Positions 1-7,463 are shown, numbered from the stretch's first letter. The stretch is DNA of 13,451 bases from Thaumasiovibrio sp043421945 (GCA_043421945.1 JBHOGO010000105.1:1-13451); one strand, 5' to 3'. Made by a program: numbers and translations. Notes: generated from the letters alone by a model not told the origin.

Positions 1-1
1 C

Positions 2-55
2 GCCTATCTGGAGCGGGTCATACTAGCTGGAATTAAGGGCTTGAACAAAAATTAA
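2..55 (+). CDS. C-terminal tail of an upstream gene, partial (unidentified)
   Basis: A plus-strand frame is open from the window edge and ends at TAA 53-55. It encodes about 17 residues, AYLERVILAGIKGLNKN. The composition looks protein-like, and a strong plus-strand intrinsic terminator follows 40 bp later, which is what the end of a plus-strand gene should look like. The fragment is too short to assign a family, and a short open frame can arise by chance, so the call rests mainly on the terminator. Confidence 0.35.
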   Translation, partial: AYLERVILAGIKGLNKN

Positions 56-94
56 ACACTCATGCTCTTGCCCTGACGTTAAGTCTTTCCTAAG

Positions 95-130
95 AAAGCC
101 AGACTATCAATGGATAGTCTGGCTTTTTTG
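95..130 (+). terminator. Strong rho-independent terminator
   Basis: A perfect 14-bp stem pairs AAAGCCAGACTATC (95-108) with GATAGTCTGGCTTT (113-126) around the 4-nt loop AATG. It runs into six consecutive T residues (124-129). There is no matching T-run on the minus-strand side, so it works on plus-strand transcripts. It should end the upstream gene and insulate the FAD oxidoreductase gene that follows. Confidence 0.9.
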
Positions 131-245
131 TTATATGACTTCTGTATCTAACATTTGGATCTAACATTCTCTTTTCCACATATCCATTTTTACTCTTGTC
201 ACTTCTATTTTGTTTTTAAGAATATTGTTTTTTTATGAACATATA

Positions 246-262
246 CGATAGATTTTCTATCG
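246..262. promoter_or_regulatory. Inverted repeat upstream of the FAD oxidoreductase gene, possible operator
   Basis: CGATAGA (246-252) and TCTATCG (256-262) are perfect inverted 7-bp arms around TTT. The site lies about 90 bp upstream of the predicted ATG in an AT-rich 220-bp leader (131-350) that holds no other gene. A weak promoter-like pair, TTGTTT at 225-230 and TAGATT at 249-254 with 18 bp between, would put the repeat across the -10 region. The symmetry is seen directly. Operator and promoter function are inference, and a short AT-rich palindrome can occur by chance. Confidence 0.3.
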
Positions 263-350
263 AAGAGCACGATAAAAACTTGCTACGGCACATCTTAAGA
301 TTTCGTTACGCTATCGCCAGTTGAATTATCTGAGACACACAAAGAAGATT

Positions 351-1763
351 ATGATGGAAGAGAACAATTACTCGTATTGGCTTAAGCAAGCATTAGCGGA
401 TGAAGCCCCTTTATCGATAACCTCACTCAACAACGATATTGAGACAGGCATCGCTATCGTAGGTGGTGGGTATACCGGGCTCTGGACGGCAATTATGTTG
501 AAACAACAGTCCCCAGAATCAGATATTACAATCATTGATAAAGGGCTGTGTGGGAGTGGCGCCTCAGGCGCAAATGGTGGCTGCATGCTAACGTGGTCAA
601 CAAAATATCCGACCATGAAAAAACTGTTCGGTGAGCAAGAAGCGAAACGGTTAGTCGCAGAATCAGAAAGTGCAATTTATCGTATCGACGCTTTTTGTCA
701 GGAGCATAATATTGACGCTGAGTTGTATCGTCATGGCACTTACTACACAGCAACCAATGAAGCGCAAGCAGGCACGATGACACCGGTTGTGGATGAATTG
801 AAAAAGCTTGGTGTCAATAGCTGGCAGCAAGAGGATAAGGGTACGATTGGGAACAAAGCAGGCTCTAATAAACATATTGAAGGCTACTACTCACCAGCAG
901 CTGCCAGTGTGCAACCTGCATTATTAGTGAGAGGTTTATTGAAAGTAGCAATCTCTCTCGGGATTAAGGTATACGAAAATACCGAGATGCTTGCTGTCAG
1001 TTATGGCACTCCTGCTGTCATTAAGACAACTCAGGGTAATATCCGTGCAGAGAAAGTCGTGTTAGCCATGAACGCATGGATGGCAGAGAAATTTAAGTCG
1101 TTTAAAAACAGTATTGTTGTTGTCTCTTCCGATATGGTGATCACTGACCCTATCCCAGAGTTACTCAAGGAAAAGGGCCCTGAGCAAGGCGTTACCGTTG
1201 TCGATTCTCGAATTTTTGTACACTATTACCGCGACACACGGGATGGAAGATTGATGTTAGGGAAGGGGGGGAATCAATTCTCTTTTGGAAATAAGGTTGA
1301 TGTGATGTTCAATCGCCCAAGCCACTATGTGGACTTGTTGACGTCGTCATTTAAGACGCTGTTTCCTTCATTTCCGTCTACGTCATTTGCAGCGAACTGG
1401 ACGGGGGGATCTGACCGTTCGACAACAGGGCTTCCGTTTTTTGGTCATTTAGAAGGGCAAGACAACATCGTTTATGGCTTAGGCTACTCTGGTAATGGTG
1501 TTGCTCAGACTTATATCGGTGGACAGATACTCTCATCGTTAGTACTCGAACAAGACAATGAATGGACACGCTGTGGTCTAGTAGGCGGGCCAAGAGGTTA
1601 TTTTCCACCTGAACCTTTCCGTTGGTGTGGGGCAATGACCGTTAGAAATGCTGTACGTCGTAAGGAGGCTGCTGAAGATGAGGGTAGAGCCCCTTGGCTA
1701 ATCGATAAACTATTATCTAAGCTAGCAGGACCAGCAGGCAAGGCCGATAAAATAGAAAGCTGA
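351..1763 (+). CDS. FAD-dependent oxidoreductase, DAO family (PuuB/OrdL-like amine oxidase)
   Basis: This is a cytoplasmic flavoenzyme expected to oxidise a primary or secondary amine or an amino-acid derivative, using FAD and releasing an imine or aldehyde. About 470 residues is the usual length for the family. Near the N-terminus, IAIVGGGYTG (residues 34-43) is the dinucleotide-binding GxGxxG, and the aspartate of IIDKG about 20 residues later can bind the FAD ribose. GSGASGANGG is the second FAD loop of DAO proteins. GYSGNGVA (about 378-384) is the C-terminal FAD-contact motif seen in PuuB-like oxidases. I chose ATG 351 (or ATG 354, in frame) because AAGAAG lies just upstream. An in-frame TTG at 321 would add ten residues but has no ribosome site. 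The gene is monocistronic, and no glutamine synthetase, aldehyde dehydrogenase or phosphonate gene is adjacent, so the substrate is unknown. The C-terminal tail resembles oxidoreductases sometimes annotated for aminophosphonates, but I hold that only weakly. Confidence 0.85.
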   Translation: MMEENNYSYWLKQALADEAPLSITSLNNDIETGIAIVGGGYTGLWTAIMLKQQSPESDITIIDKGLCGSGASGANGGCMLTWSTKYPTMKKLFGEQEAKRLVAESESAIYRIDAFCQEHNIDAELYRHGTYYTATNEAQAGTMTPVVDELKKLGVNSWQQEDKGTIGNKAGSNKHIEGYYSPAAASVQPALLVRGLLKVAISLGIKVYENTEMLAVSYGTPAVIKTTQGNIRAEKVVLAMNAWMAEKFKSFKNSIVVVSSDMVITDPIPELLKEKGPEQGVTVVDSRIFVHYYRDTRDGRLMLGKGGNQFSFGNKVDVMFNRPSHYVDLLTSSFKTLFPSFPSTSFAANWTGGSDRSTTGLPFFGHLEGQDNIVYGLGYSGNGVAQTYIGGQILSSLVLEQDNEWTRCGLVGGPRGYFPPEPFRWCGAMTVRNAVRRKEAAEDEGRAPWLIDKLLSKLAGPAGKADKIES

Positions 1764-1802
1764 TGTGTCTAGTTAATTAAATATACCCCAGATACGAATA
1801 TG

Positions 1803-1859
1803 AAAGTCAGTTAAATACAAAATTAAGGGGTGGGTGACGTCTCATATTTGACTGGCTTT
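1803..1859 (+). other. Long RNA hairpin with G-U pairs downstream of the FAD oxidoreductase gene
   Basis: AAAGTCAGTTAAATA (1803-1817) can pair along all 15 positions with TATTTGACTGGCTTT (1845-1859). Two positions are G-U wobbles and the rest are Watson-Crick pairs. On the minus strand those two positions would be A-C mismatches, so the structure favours a plus-strand transcript. The 27-nt loop contains a G-rich run and GACGTC. It begins about 40 bp after the oxidoreductase stop codon and has no T-run, so it is a poor classical terminator. It could protect the 3' end of the mRNA or belong to a leader of the next operon. The pairing is seen directly and the role is unknown. Confidence 0.45.
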
Positions 1860-2033
1860 AATTTATAAATCACTAAAGCAATAACTCTGTATGAATTTTA
1901 TACTATTTGTATTTTCTTTTTTAAGAGAGGTTTAGCGAGATTGTATTCGTTGATCTTATATCTGTTTTGTTTGATGTTGTGCTTTTGAATGTGATGCTCT
2001 GTTTTATGGAATGAAGTGCTCTCTTCTTGTGCA

Positions 2034-2055
2034 ATTTTTAACTCTAGTTAAAAAT
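2034..2055. promoter_or_regulatory. 22-bp near-perfect palindrome upstream of the transporter operon, candidate operator
   Basis: ATTTTTAACT (2034-2043) and AGTTAAAAAT (2046-2055) form perfect 10-bp arms around CT, ending 59 bp before the predicted hupE ATG. The position and symmetry suit the binding site of a dimeric regulator. It does not match the E. coli NikR half-site GTATGA or a standard Fur box. A weak promoter reading (TTGTGC at 2027-2032 and TAAAAA at 2049-2054) would place the palindrome over the promoter. The regulator is unknown; candidates are a metalloregulator or the LysR protein encoded downstream. Confidence 0.45.
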
Positions 2056-2114
2056 GAAATGAAATGATCATATACCTACTATATCTTTCGCATACTAATT
2101 TTGGGAATGTCTTT

Positions 2115-2687
2115 ATGCGATTAATTACGTTACTTCTTTACTTTATTCCATTTTTAACTTTTGCACATACAGCAGAGTCGACGGCTGGTTTTCTTGAAGG
2201 TGTTCTTCATCCGATGAGTGGATGGGACCATCTCTTAGCGATGCTTGCTGTAGGGATTCTTAGTAGCCGTTTTGGTGGTGCAACTGTTTGGAAAGTACCT
2301 GCTGCCTTTATCGCCGCGATGCTAGTGGGGCTTTACTTGGGAGAAAGCGGCTCTGTAGTGCCTTATTTCGAGACTGCTATTGCTGTTTCACTGGTTTTGC
2401 TCGGTGGGTTATTGGTCGTCAAAACAAAGCCCCCTTTGGTATTGATGGTCCTGTTCGTGCTCTTCTTTGGCATCTTTCATGGTTATGCTCATGGCATTGA
2501 AATTGGAGGGCTCATTAACCCAGAAGGATTCCGAAAAGGTTTCTTCATGGGATCGGTGCTCATTCATATCGTCGGTGTGATGTTTGGCATGGTACCAAGT
2601 GAATACAAAAAGTATCACCAGTTTATGAATTTGAGCGGTTATGCCTACATGACGTTAGGCGTTGCGAGTGTCGTCTCGGGGTTATGA
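2115..2687 (+). CDS. hupE: HupE/UreJ family nickel/cobalt permease
   Basis: This predicted inner-membrane protein of 190 residues belongs to the HupE/UreJ family, whose members let nickel or cobalt enter the cell. A signal peptide covers residues 1-17, ending FLTFA before His18. The first membrane segment carries the family signature H-x5-D-H as HPMSGWDH (residues 32-39). A later segment carries FHGYAHGIE (121-129), the second conserved metal-permease motif. Further hydrophobic segments bring the total to about six. I chose ATG 2115 over the in-frame ATG 2064 because it puts the signal peptide at the N-terminus and has GGGA (2103-2106) upstream. The gene leads a tightly packed operon whose next four genes make a complete ABC importer. 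HupE genes usually sit with hydrogenase or urease genes, and none is present here. Nickel as substrate is inferred from the family. Confidence 0.88.
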   Translation: MRLITLLLYFIPFLTFAHTAESTAGFLEGVLHPMSGWDHLLAMLAVGILSSRFGGATVWKVPAAFIAAMLVGLYLGESGSVVPYFETAIAVSLVLLGGLLVVKTKPPLVLMVLFVLFFGIFHGYAHGIEIGGLINPEGFRKGFFMGSVLIHIVGVMFGMVPSEYKKYHQFMNLSGYAYMTLGVASVVSGL

Positions 2688-4231
2688 TGTTTAAGAATAT
2701 ATTTGTCGCGCTTATCTTTGGTTTGGCGGCGTGGCTTTTGTTGGGTTACCAAGCGGTAGATAAAAATCAGACATTAACTATTGGAGGTCCTTTCGAGTTT
2801 ACCAGTGAAGACCTTTCAAAAGATGGTTTTATTTATACCCGCATGCAGGTTGCCGAAGCGTTAGTTGAAGTACAGCCTGATGGTACTATTGCACCAAAGT
2901 TAGCAACGGATTGGCAGGTAAGTGATGACCGTTTAACGTGGACGTTCCATATTCGACCTAACGTAAAGTTTCACGATGGCACGCCGTTAGATGCAGATAG
3001 TGTTGTTTATTCACTTTCAAATGCACTGAATAAACCTGGTGTCCTCCACCAAATACCATTAAAAGAGTTTCATGCCGAAGAGGGGAATGTTGTTCTAACG
3101 TTGACACAGCCATACAGCCCGCTGCTTTCTTTACTGGGTCACTCTTCAGCTGCCATATTATCAACAAGCTCATTCTCATCGGATGGCTCTGTGACTGATC
3201 TTAAGGGTACTGGCCCTTATGAAGTGTCTCTTCTTGCCCCGCCACACAAACTTAACGTGAGCCAGTTTTCAAATTATTGGGGTGAAAAGCCGACGATTAA
3301 CGAGGTGCATTACTTAACGGGACACCGCGCCGAGAGCCGGGCACTGCAAGCGCAAAGTGGTCAAGCCGATCTCATCTATACGCTGGATCCTGCAAGCTTA
3401 GATATGCTGAACCGCTCTGATAATGTGAGTGTATTCAGCCAGTCTATTCCGCGAACTGTCATGATTAAGCTAAACAATGAACACCCATTTTTAAACCATA
3501 AAGATGTTCGTTTAGCGATGAGTTATGCATTGGACCGTCAAGGTATTGCTGAGCAGATAGTTCGGGTTCCAGGATCTGAAGCGTACCAGTTGTTCCCACC
3601 TGCATTAGGGGGATGGCATTTAGCGGAGTTTGAAAACACTCATGCTGAGTCCAATAGCCTGGATCTGGAAAAGGCAATGGTATTACTCCGCGGGCAAGGT
3701 TGGGTACTTGGCACGGATGATGTGTTAGTTCGAGATGATGAACGGTTTAGTTTAAACCTGGTCACTTATGCTGATAGACCAGAGCTCACCGTGATTGCTA
3801 CTGCTGTGCAAGCGCAACTAAGGGCAATTGGCATTGAGGTTGATATTACTGTCGACAACTCGAGTGCTATACCAGCGAGACACCATGATGGCACACTTGA
3901 ACTTGCTTTAATTGCCCGCAACTTTGGCACTATTTCTGATCCTCTAGGGCTGTTACTGGATGACCATCGCACTCACAAGGGCAGCGACTGGGGGGCAATG
4001 AATTGGTCTTCGGAATTACTTACTGATGTTTTATTCCAAATGCAAAATGGCACAGGCGAAGATAACCATCTCCTTTCTCAACATGCTGCTCAGATCCTTG
4101 CTGATGAAATGCCGACGATACCCGTTGTGTTTTATACCCAGCAGGTGGCGATTAATCAGCGAGTAAAAAACTTCCAGTTTGACCCATTTGAAAATAATTA
4201 CCGTGTATCGGAGATGTATTTTGCTGATTAA
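2687..4231 (+). CDS. Family-5 periplasmic substrate-binding protein (NikA/DppA/OppA-like)
   Basis: This is the extracytoplasmic ligand-binding subunit of the ABC importer, 514 residues, matching the roughly 500-540 of NikA, DppA and OppA. Residues 4-20 are a hydrophobic signal or anchor segment. No lipobox cysteine follows, so a soluble periplasmic or signal-anchored form is likely. The family signature spans about 69-110, with WTFHIRPNVKFHDGTPLDA inside it, followed by GTGPYE (174-179) and NYWGEKP. The region matching the E. coli NikA metal-site histidine reads LIARNFGTISDP (about 408-419) and lacks that histidine. The protein therefore seems to be a NikA-like sister group rather than classical NikA, and the ligand could be a metal, a metal chelate or a peptide. 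The ATG at 2684 overlaps the hupE stop as ATGA. I prefer ATG 2687, five bases after GGGG (2678-2681). Either start couples translation to hupE. Confidence 0.88.
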   Translation: MFKNIFVALIFGLAAWLLLGYQAVDKNQTLTIGGPFEFTSEDLSKDGFIYTRMQVAEALVEVQPDGTIAPKLATDWQVSDDRLTWTFHIRPNVKFHDGTPLDADSVVYSLSNALNKPGVLHQIPLKEFHAEEGNVVLTLTQPYSPLLSLLGHSSAAILSTSSFSSDGSVTDLKGTGPYEVSLLAPPHKLNVSQFSNYWGEKPTINEVHYLTGHRAESRALQAQSGQADLIYTLDPASLDMLNRSDNVSVFSQSIPRTVMIKLNNEHPFLNHKDVRLAMSYALDRQGIAEQIVRVPGSEAYQLFPPALGGWHLAEFENTHAESNSLDLEKAMVLLRGQGWVLGTDDVLVRDDERFSLNLVTYADRPELTVIATAVQAQLRAIGIEVDITVDNSSAIPARHHDGTLELALIARNFGTISDPLGLLLDDHRTHKGSDWGAMNWSSELLTDVLFQMQNGTGEDNHLLSQHAAQILADEMPTIPVVFYTQQVAINQRVKNFQFDPFENNYRVSEMYFAD

Positions 4232-5168
4232 AATTGTAGGTCGACGCTTAACACAAGCAGCGTTTGTTGCATGGGCGGTTGGCACACTTACGTTCGTACT
4301 TATGCGCCTGTTACCAGGGGATTTTGCCTATCGCATAGCCGCTGGCCGTTACGGGTATGATTACGTTAACCAAGCAGCGGCAAATGCAGTAACCACTGAA
4401 CTTGGTTTAGATCGTCCGGCTATTGAGCTGTATTTTGAGTGGCTGGTTAATCTGGTGCAGTTTAACTTAGGTGACTCTTTGGTGAGTGGTAATCCAGTCA
4501 CTCAGGAGCTATATCATCAATTAGGACATTCGCTAAAATTAGCCCTGTTCGCCAGCTTGTTTTCACTGATGATTGCAGTACCAGTTGGTCTCTACGCCGG
4601 TCGTCATGCTGGCAAGCTGGCTGATAAAATGTCGCTTTTTATCTCGGTTTTTTTGCGTGCACAGCCTGTTTTCGTGGTTGGTCTTGTACTGGTTCTCATT
4701 TTCTCTTTAAACCTAGGTTGGTTTCCCGTAGCAGGCTTTGGCAGCAGCGAATATTTGGTTCTTCCCGCCATTTCTCTCGCCTTGGTAATGGCAGCAATGT
4801 CGAATCGTATGATCAGGAATTCAACCTTCGATGTTGTTCACTCTCCTTTTTATCGCTTTGCGCGTTTTAAAGGCTTGAATGAGCAAGATGCATTTACCCA
4901 CCACGCACAACCCAATATTGCACTTCCTGTGGTCGCTTTTGTTGGTATTCAAGCGGTTGGGTTAATTGAAGGTATTGTGATGATTGAATCACTATTTTCT
5001 TGGCCTGGCATTGGTCATGCACTTGCTCATGCTATTTTTGGTCGCGATGTTCCAATGATACAAGGGGCAGCGCTTGTCATGGGGTTATTGTTTGTGTTGA
5101 TAAATACAGGTGTCGATCTCGTTGCTTATTGGCTTGACCCAAGACAAAGAGAGGAGTCATTCGCATGA
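4221..5168 (+). CDS. ABC transporter permease, DppB/NikB type
   Basis: This is the first inner-membrane channel subunit of the importer, 315 residues with about six membrane segments. The N-terminal helix runs into MRLLPGD, typical of DppB/NikB. The cytoplasmic coupling loop lies around YRFARFKGLNEQDAF, and the C-terminal block IVMIESLFSWPGIG, followed by RDVPMIQG, is a strong DppB/OppB signature. I place the start at TTG 4221, seven bases after a clear GGAG (4210-4213). This overlaps the substrate-binding gene by 11 bp and gives the short charged N-terminus normal for the family. A TTG at 4179 is possible but would add 14 residues without a ribosome site. The rare start codon together with the overlap suggests expression tuned by coupling to the upstream gene. 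Confidence 0.9.
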   Translation: MLIKIVGRRLTQAAFVAWAVGTLTFVLMRLLPGDFAYRIAAGRYGYDYVNQAAANAVTTELGLDRPAIELYFEWLVNLVQFNLGDSLVSGNPVTQELYHQLGHSLKLALFASLFSLMIAVPVGLYAGRHAGKLADKMSLFISVFLRAQPVFVVGLVLVLIFSLNLGWFPVAGFGSSEYLVLPAISLALVMAAMSNRMIRNSTFDVVHSPFYRFARFKGLNEQDAFTHHAQPNIALPVVAFVGIQAVGLIEGIVMIESLFSWPGIGHALAHAIFGRDVPMIQGAALVMGLLFVLINTGVDLVAYWLDPRQREESFA

Positions 5169-5998
5169 AGGCACTGACATTCACACAGCGTATCGGTTTT
5201 GCATTGATGGCGTCACTGATAGGGCTCGTTATTGTTAACCATTTGTTTTGGGGGAATGACCCGGCATTACAGCATTTAGAACGTGTTTTTGCATCGCCTT
5301 CCATGGTGGAGCCATTAGGCACCGATCAGTTCGGTCGTAGTAATTTAGCGCGTCTATCAAGCGCGATAGAAACCTCACTAATGATGGCACTTTTTTGTGT
5401 TTTGACGTCTGCTGTATTAGGTGTATTTCTGGGAGTTGTGGCTGGCTGGTATCGCGGCTGGATTGACCGCTCATTATCATTTGTCGTTAATGTCCTGCTT
5501 GCACTTCCTGGGCTCATTTTAGTGCTGTTATTTGGTGCGCTGTTACCAGGATCTTTCTTCATTCTTTACGTCGCTATCTCTTTAGTGCTGTGGGTTGAGT
5601 ACTTCCGTGTGATTCGCTCTAGAACCATTATCATCAAGGGATTGCCTGAGGTAGAAGCCGCACAGCTTTATGGGTTTGGTCAATGGCATGTCTTTAAACG
5701 GCATTTATGGCCAGCATTTAAAAAAGATGTCTTTACCTTAGCGTGTTTTGGGGCAGGGAATGCCGTACTGGCATTGGCTTCCATTGGCTTCGTGTATGTT
5801 GGACTCAAGCCACCTCATGCCGAACTCGGTCTTATGATGGTTGAGCTATTTCCTTACTACAGTGATGCGCCATGGGTATTGATGCAGCCATTGTTTACGG
5901 TGGTTGTTTTGGTGTTAAGTTTCCATTTTATAGCTGGTGTGGACATGGGTAGTGCTGGTGATTCAAAAGTGACAACGTTAGGAGGTACTAATGACTAG
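5165..5998 (+). CDS. ABC transporter permease, DppC/NikC type
   Basis: This is the second inner-membrane subunit, pairing with the DppB-like protein to form the channel. It has 277 residues, the usual size, with about six membrane segments. After the first helix, PLGTDQFGRSNLARL (residues 50-64) is the LGTDxxGRDxxSRL signature of DppC/OppC proteins, with Asn where Asp is usual. The ATPase-coupling EAA loop is conserved as EAAQLYGFGQWHVF (from residue 164), followed by KRHLWP. The start ATG overlaps the upstream stop as ATGA and has GAGGAG upstream. The stop codon lies inside the start region of the ATPase gene, so this subunit is embedded in a coupled operon. Confidence 0.9.
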   Translation: MKALTFTQRIGFALMASLIGLVIVNHLFWGNDPALQHLERVFASPSMVEPLGTDQFGRSNLARLSSAIETSLMMALFCVLTSAVLGVFLGVVAGWYRGWIDRSLSFVVNVLLALPGLILVLLFGALLPGSFFILYVAISLVLWVEYFRVIRSRTIIIKGLPEVEAAQLYGFGQWHVFKRHLWPAFKKDVFTLACFGAGNAVLALASIGFVYVGLKPPHAELGLMMVELFPYYSDAPWVLMQPLFTVVVLVLSFHFIAGVDMGSAGDSKVTTLGGTND

Positions 5999-7463
5999 TT
6001 CCTTATGTGAATCTAAATATGTATGTGACCCTGGTTTTCCACTTGAAGCTGAGGAGCTTACTCAGGTTCAGAAACCTGTTGTTACCGTCAGTGAGTTGTC
6101 TATTCATTCATCAGAAGGTTGTATTGTCGAAGATCTTTCTCTTGAGCTTTTCTTAGGTCAACCGATCACGATTCTTGGCGAAACGGGCTCAGGAAAAAGT
6201 TTGTTGGCACAAGCCATTATGGGGGCATTACCTGCGGGCCTAACTCACCAAGGAAAAGTGACACTTTTTGAACAACCTAATTTGTCATCCAAAGAGATTG
6301 AATCGATGTGGGGCCGAAAAATAGGGATGTTGCCTCAAGAGCCGTGGTTATCTTTGGATCCTATTATGGCTGGTGAGAGACAGTTATCTTTGGTCGAAAT
6401 TTTAGTCAATAAAGAGTCAAAAGAAGCAGCAAAATCGAAGGTCGCACAGAAACTTGCCAGTTTTGGGTTGGGCTCTGATGGTAAAAAAGTGCCAAGCCAA
6501 CTTTCTGGAGGTATGGCACAGCGTTTAGCTTACTTGTGCGCAACCGCTGCTGGTGGAGAGATACTAATAGCCGATGAGCCAACAAAAGGGTTGGATGCCA
6601 GTAGAAAACAGCAAATCATTGAATTGCTTCAGCAGCACAGTGTAAAGGGGGCGTTATTAACCATCACCCATGATATTGATGTCGCACGTGCTTTGGGCGG
6701 CGAAATCATCGTGATGCGGCAGGGACATATTTTAGAACGAGGTCGTTGTGAACGAGTCCTAAATGCGCCTAAAACAGTGTATGCAGAGCAACTCATCGCA
6801 TCACAAAAGGCGATGACCATACCTGAGAAGGTTAGTCGTCAACAAGGTGCAATCGTCAGTGCTCGTCAACTGACAGCCAAGCGAGGAGGGAGAACACTAT
6901 TTCGTGAATTAAATTTTTCTATTGCTCAAGGTGAGATTGTTGGGGTGGTTGGTGACAGTGGAACGGGGAAATCAACACTTGCAGATATGTTGCTTGGACT
7001 GGCACCCGCCTTTCAAGGTGATATTGTTCGTTGTGACTCTTTGACCATCGGTAAGGCGCTTAAATTATATCAAGATCCCCCGTCTGCGTTCCCACAGTCA
7101 GTGACACTGGCTAAGAACCTTGATGATTTGTGCAAATTACACCATCTAAACCGAGACCTTATTGAAGGATTGATGGCGCGTTTGGGGCTATCAAAGGCTT
7201 TATTGTTACGTCGACCTTCGCAGGTTTCTGGTGGGGAGCTTCAGCGCTTTGCTATCTTACGCGCACTATTGATGAAGCCGAAATTGTTGATTGCCGATGA
7301 ACCGACATCTCGCTTAGACCCTATTGTTGGAGCATCAACCATGCAGCTCCTTATTGAGCAAACACAAGCGATTAATTGTGCGTTACTCCTTATTAGCCAT
7401 GATAGGGATCTTGTCGACCAAGTATGCGACAAAGTGATTGATATCGCAGATTTTGTAGCATAA
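5991..7463 (+). CDS. Fused two-domain ABC transporter ATPase (NikD-NikE / DppD-DppF type)
   Basis: One 490-residue cytoplasmic protein carries both ATPase domains that power the importer, where E. coli Nik and Dpp systems use two genes. Domain 1 has Walker A GETGSGKS (63-70), Q-loop Gln116, signature LSGGM (171-175), Walker B ILIADEP (191-197) and switch His227. Domain 2 has GDSGTGKS (321-328), Q-loop Gln361, VSGGE (412-416), LLIADEP (432-438) and His470. All catalytic motifs are intact in both halves, so two working ATP sites are expected. Domain 2 is the shorter and lacks the oligopeptide-type C-terminal extension. The start is fixed by a consensus AGGAGG (5980-5985) five bases before ATG 5991, which overlaps the permease gene by 8 bp. 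About 28 residues with no clear domain precede the first ATPase fold. This is the last gene of the operon. Confidence 0.93.
   Translation: MTSSLCESKYVCDPGFPLEAEELTQVQKPVVTVSELSIHSSEGCIVEDLSLELFLGQPITILGETGSGKSLLAQAIMGALPAGLTHQGKVTLFEQPNLSSKEIESMWGRKIGMLPQEPWLSLDPIMAGERQLSLVEILVNKESKEAAKSKVAQKLASFGLGSDGKKVPSQLSGGMAQRLAYLCATAAGGEILIADEPTKGLDASRKQQIIELLQQHSVKGALLTITHDIDVARALGGEIIVMRQGHILERGRCERVLNAPKTVYAEQLIASQKAMTIPEKVSRQQGAIVSARQLTAKRGGRTLFRELNFSIAQGEIVGVVGDSGTGKSTLADMLLGLAPAFQGDIVRCDSLTIGKALKLYQDPPSAFPQSVTLAKNLDDLCKLHHLNRDLIEGLMARLGLSKALLLRRPSQVSGGELQRFAILRALLMKPKLLIADEPTSRLDPIVGASTMQLLIEQTQAINCALLLISHDRDLVDQVCDKVIDIADFVA

Larger units (their letters stand above)
1764..2114. other. Intergenic region with structured elements, no gene seen
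   Basis: About 350 bp of AT-rich DNA separates the FAD oxidoreductase gene from the transporter operon. It holds the hairpin at 1803-1859 and the palindrome at 2034-2055, which are listed separately. I found no convincing coding frame and no good promoter pair. The best single hexamer is TATACT at 1899-1904, which has no recognisable -35 box at the right distance. An in-frame ATG at 2064 would lengthen the hupE product by 17 residues but would put non-signal sequence in front of a clear signal peptide. Confidence 0.6.

Noticed and set aside
1889..1903. GTATGA half-site resembling an E. coli NikR operator upstream of hupE
   Set aside because: There is no partner TCATAC at the required 16-bp spacing; only a local imperfect GTAT/ATAC symmetry is present.
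2064..2114. Upstream ATG start giving a 207-residue HupE
   Set aside because: It would put 17 residues before a textbook signal peptide, while ATG 2115 has a GGGA site and gives the normal family length.
2288..2500. Plus-strand 70-codon frame inside hupE
   Set aside because: It lies wholly within a gene with clear family motifs in another frame and has no ribosome site or recognisable protein features.
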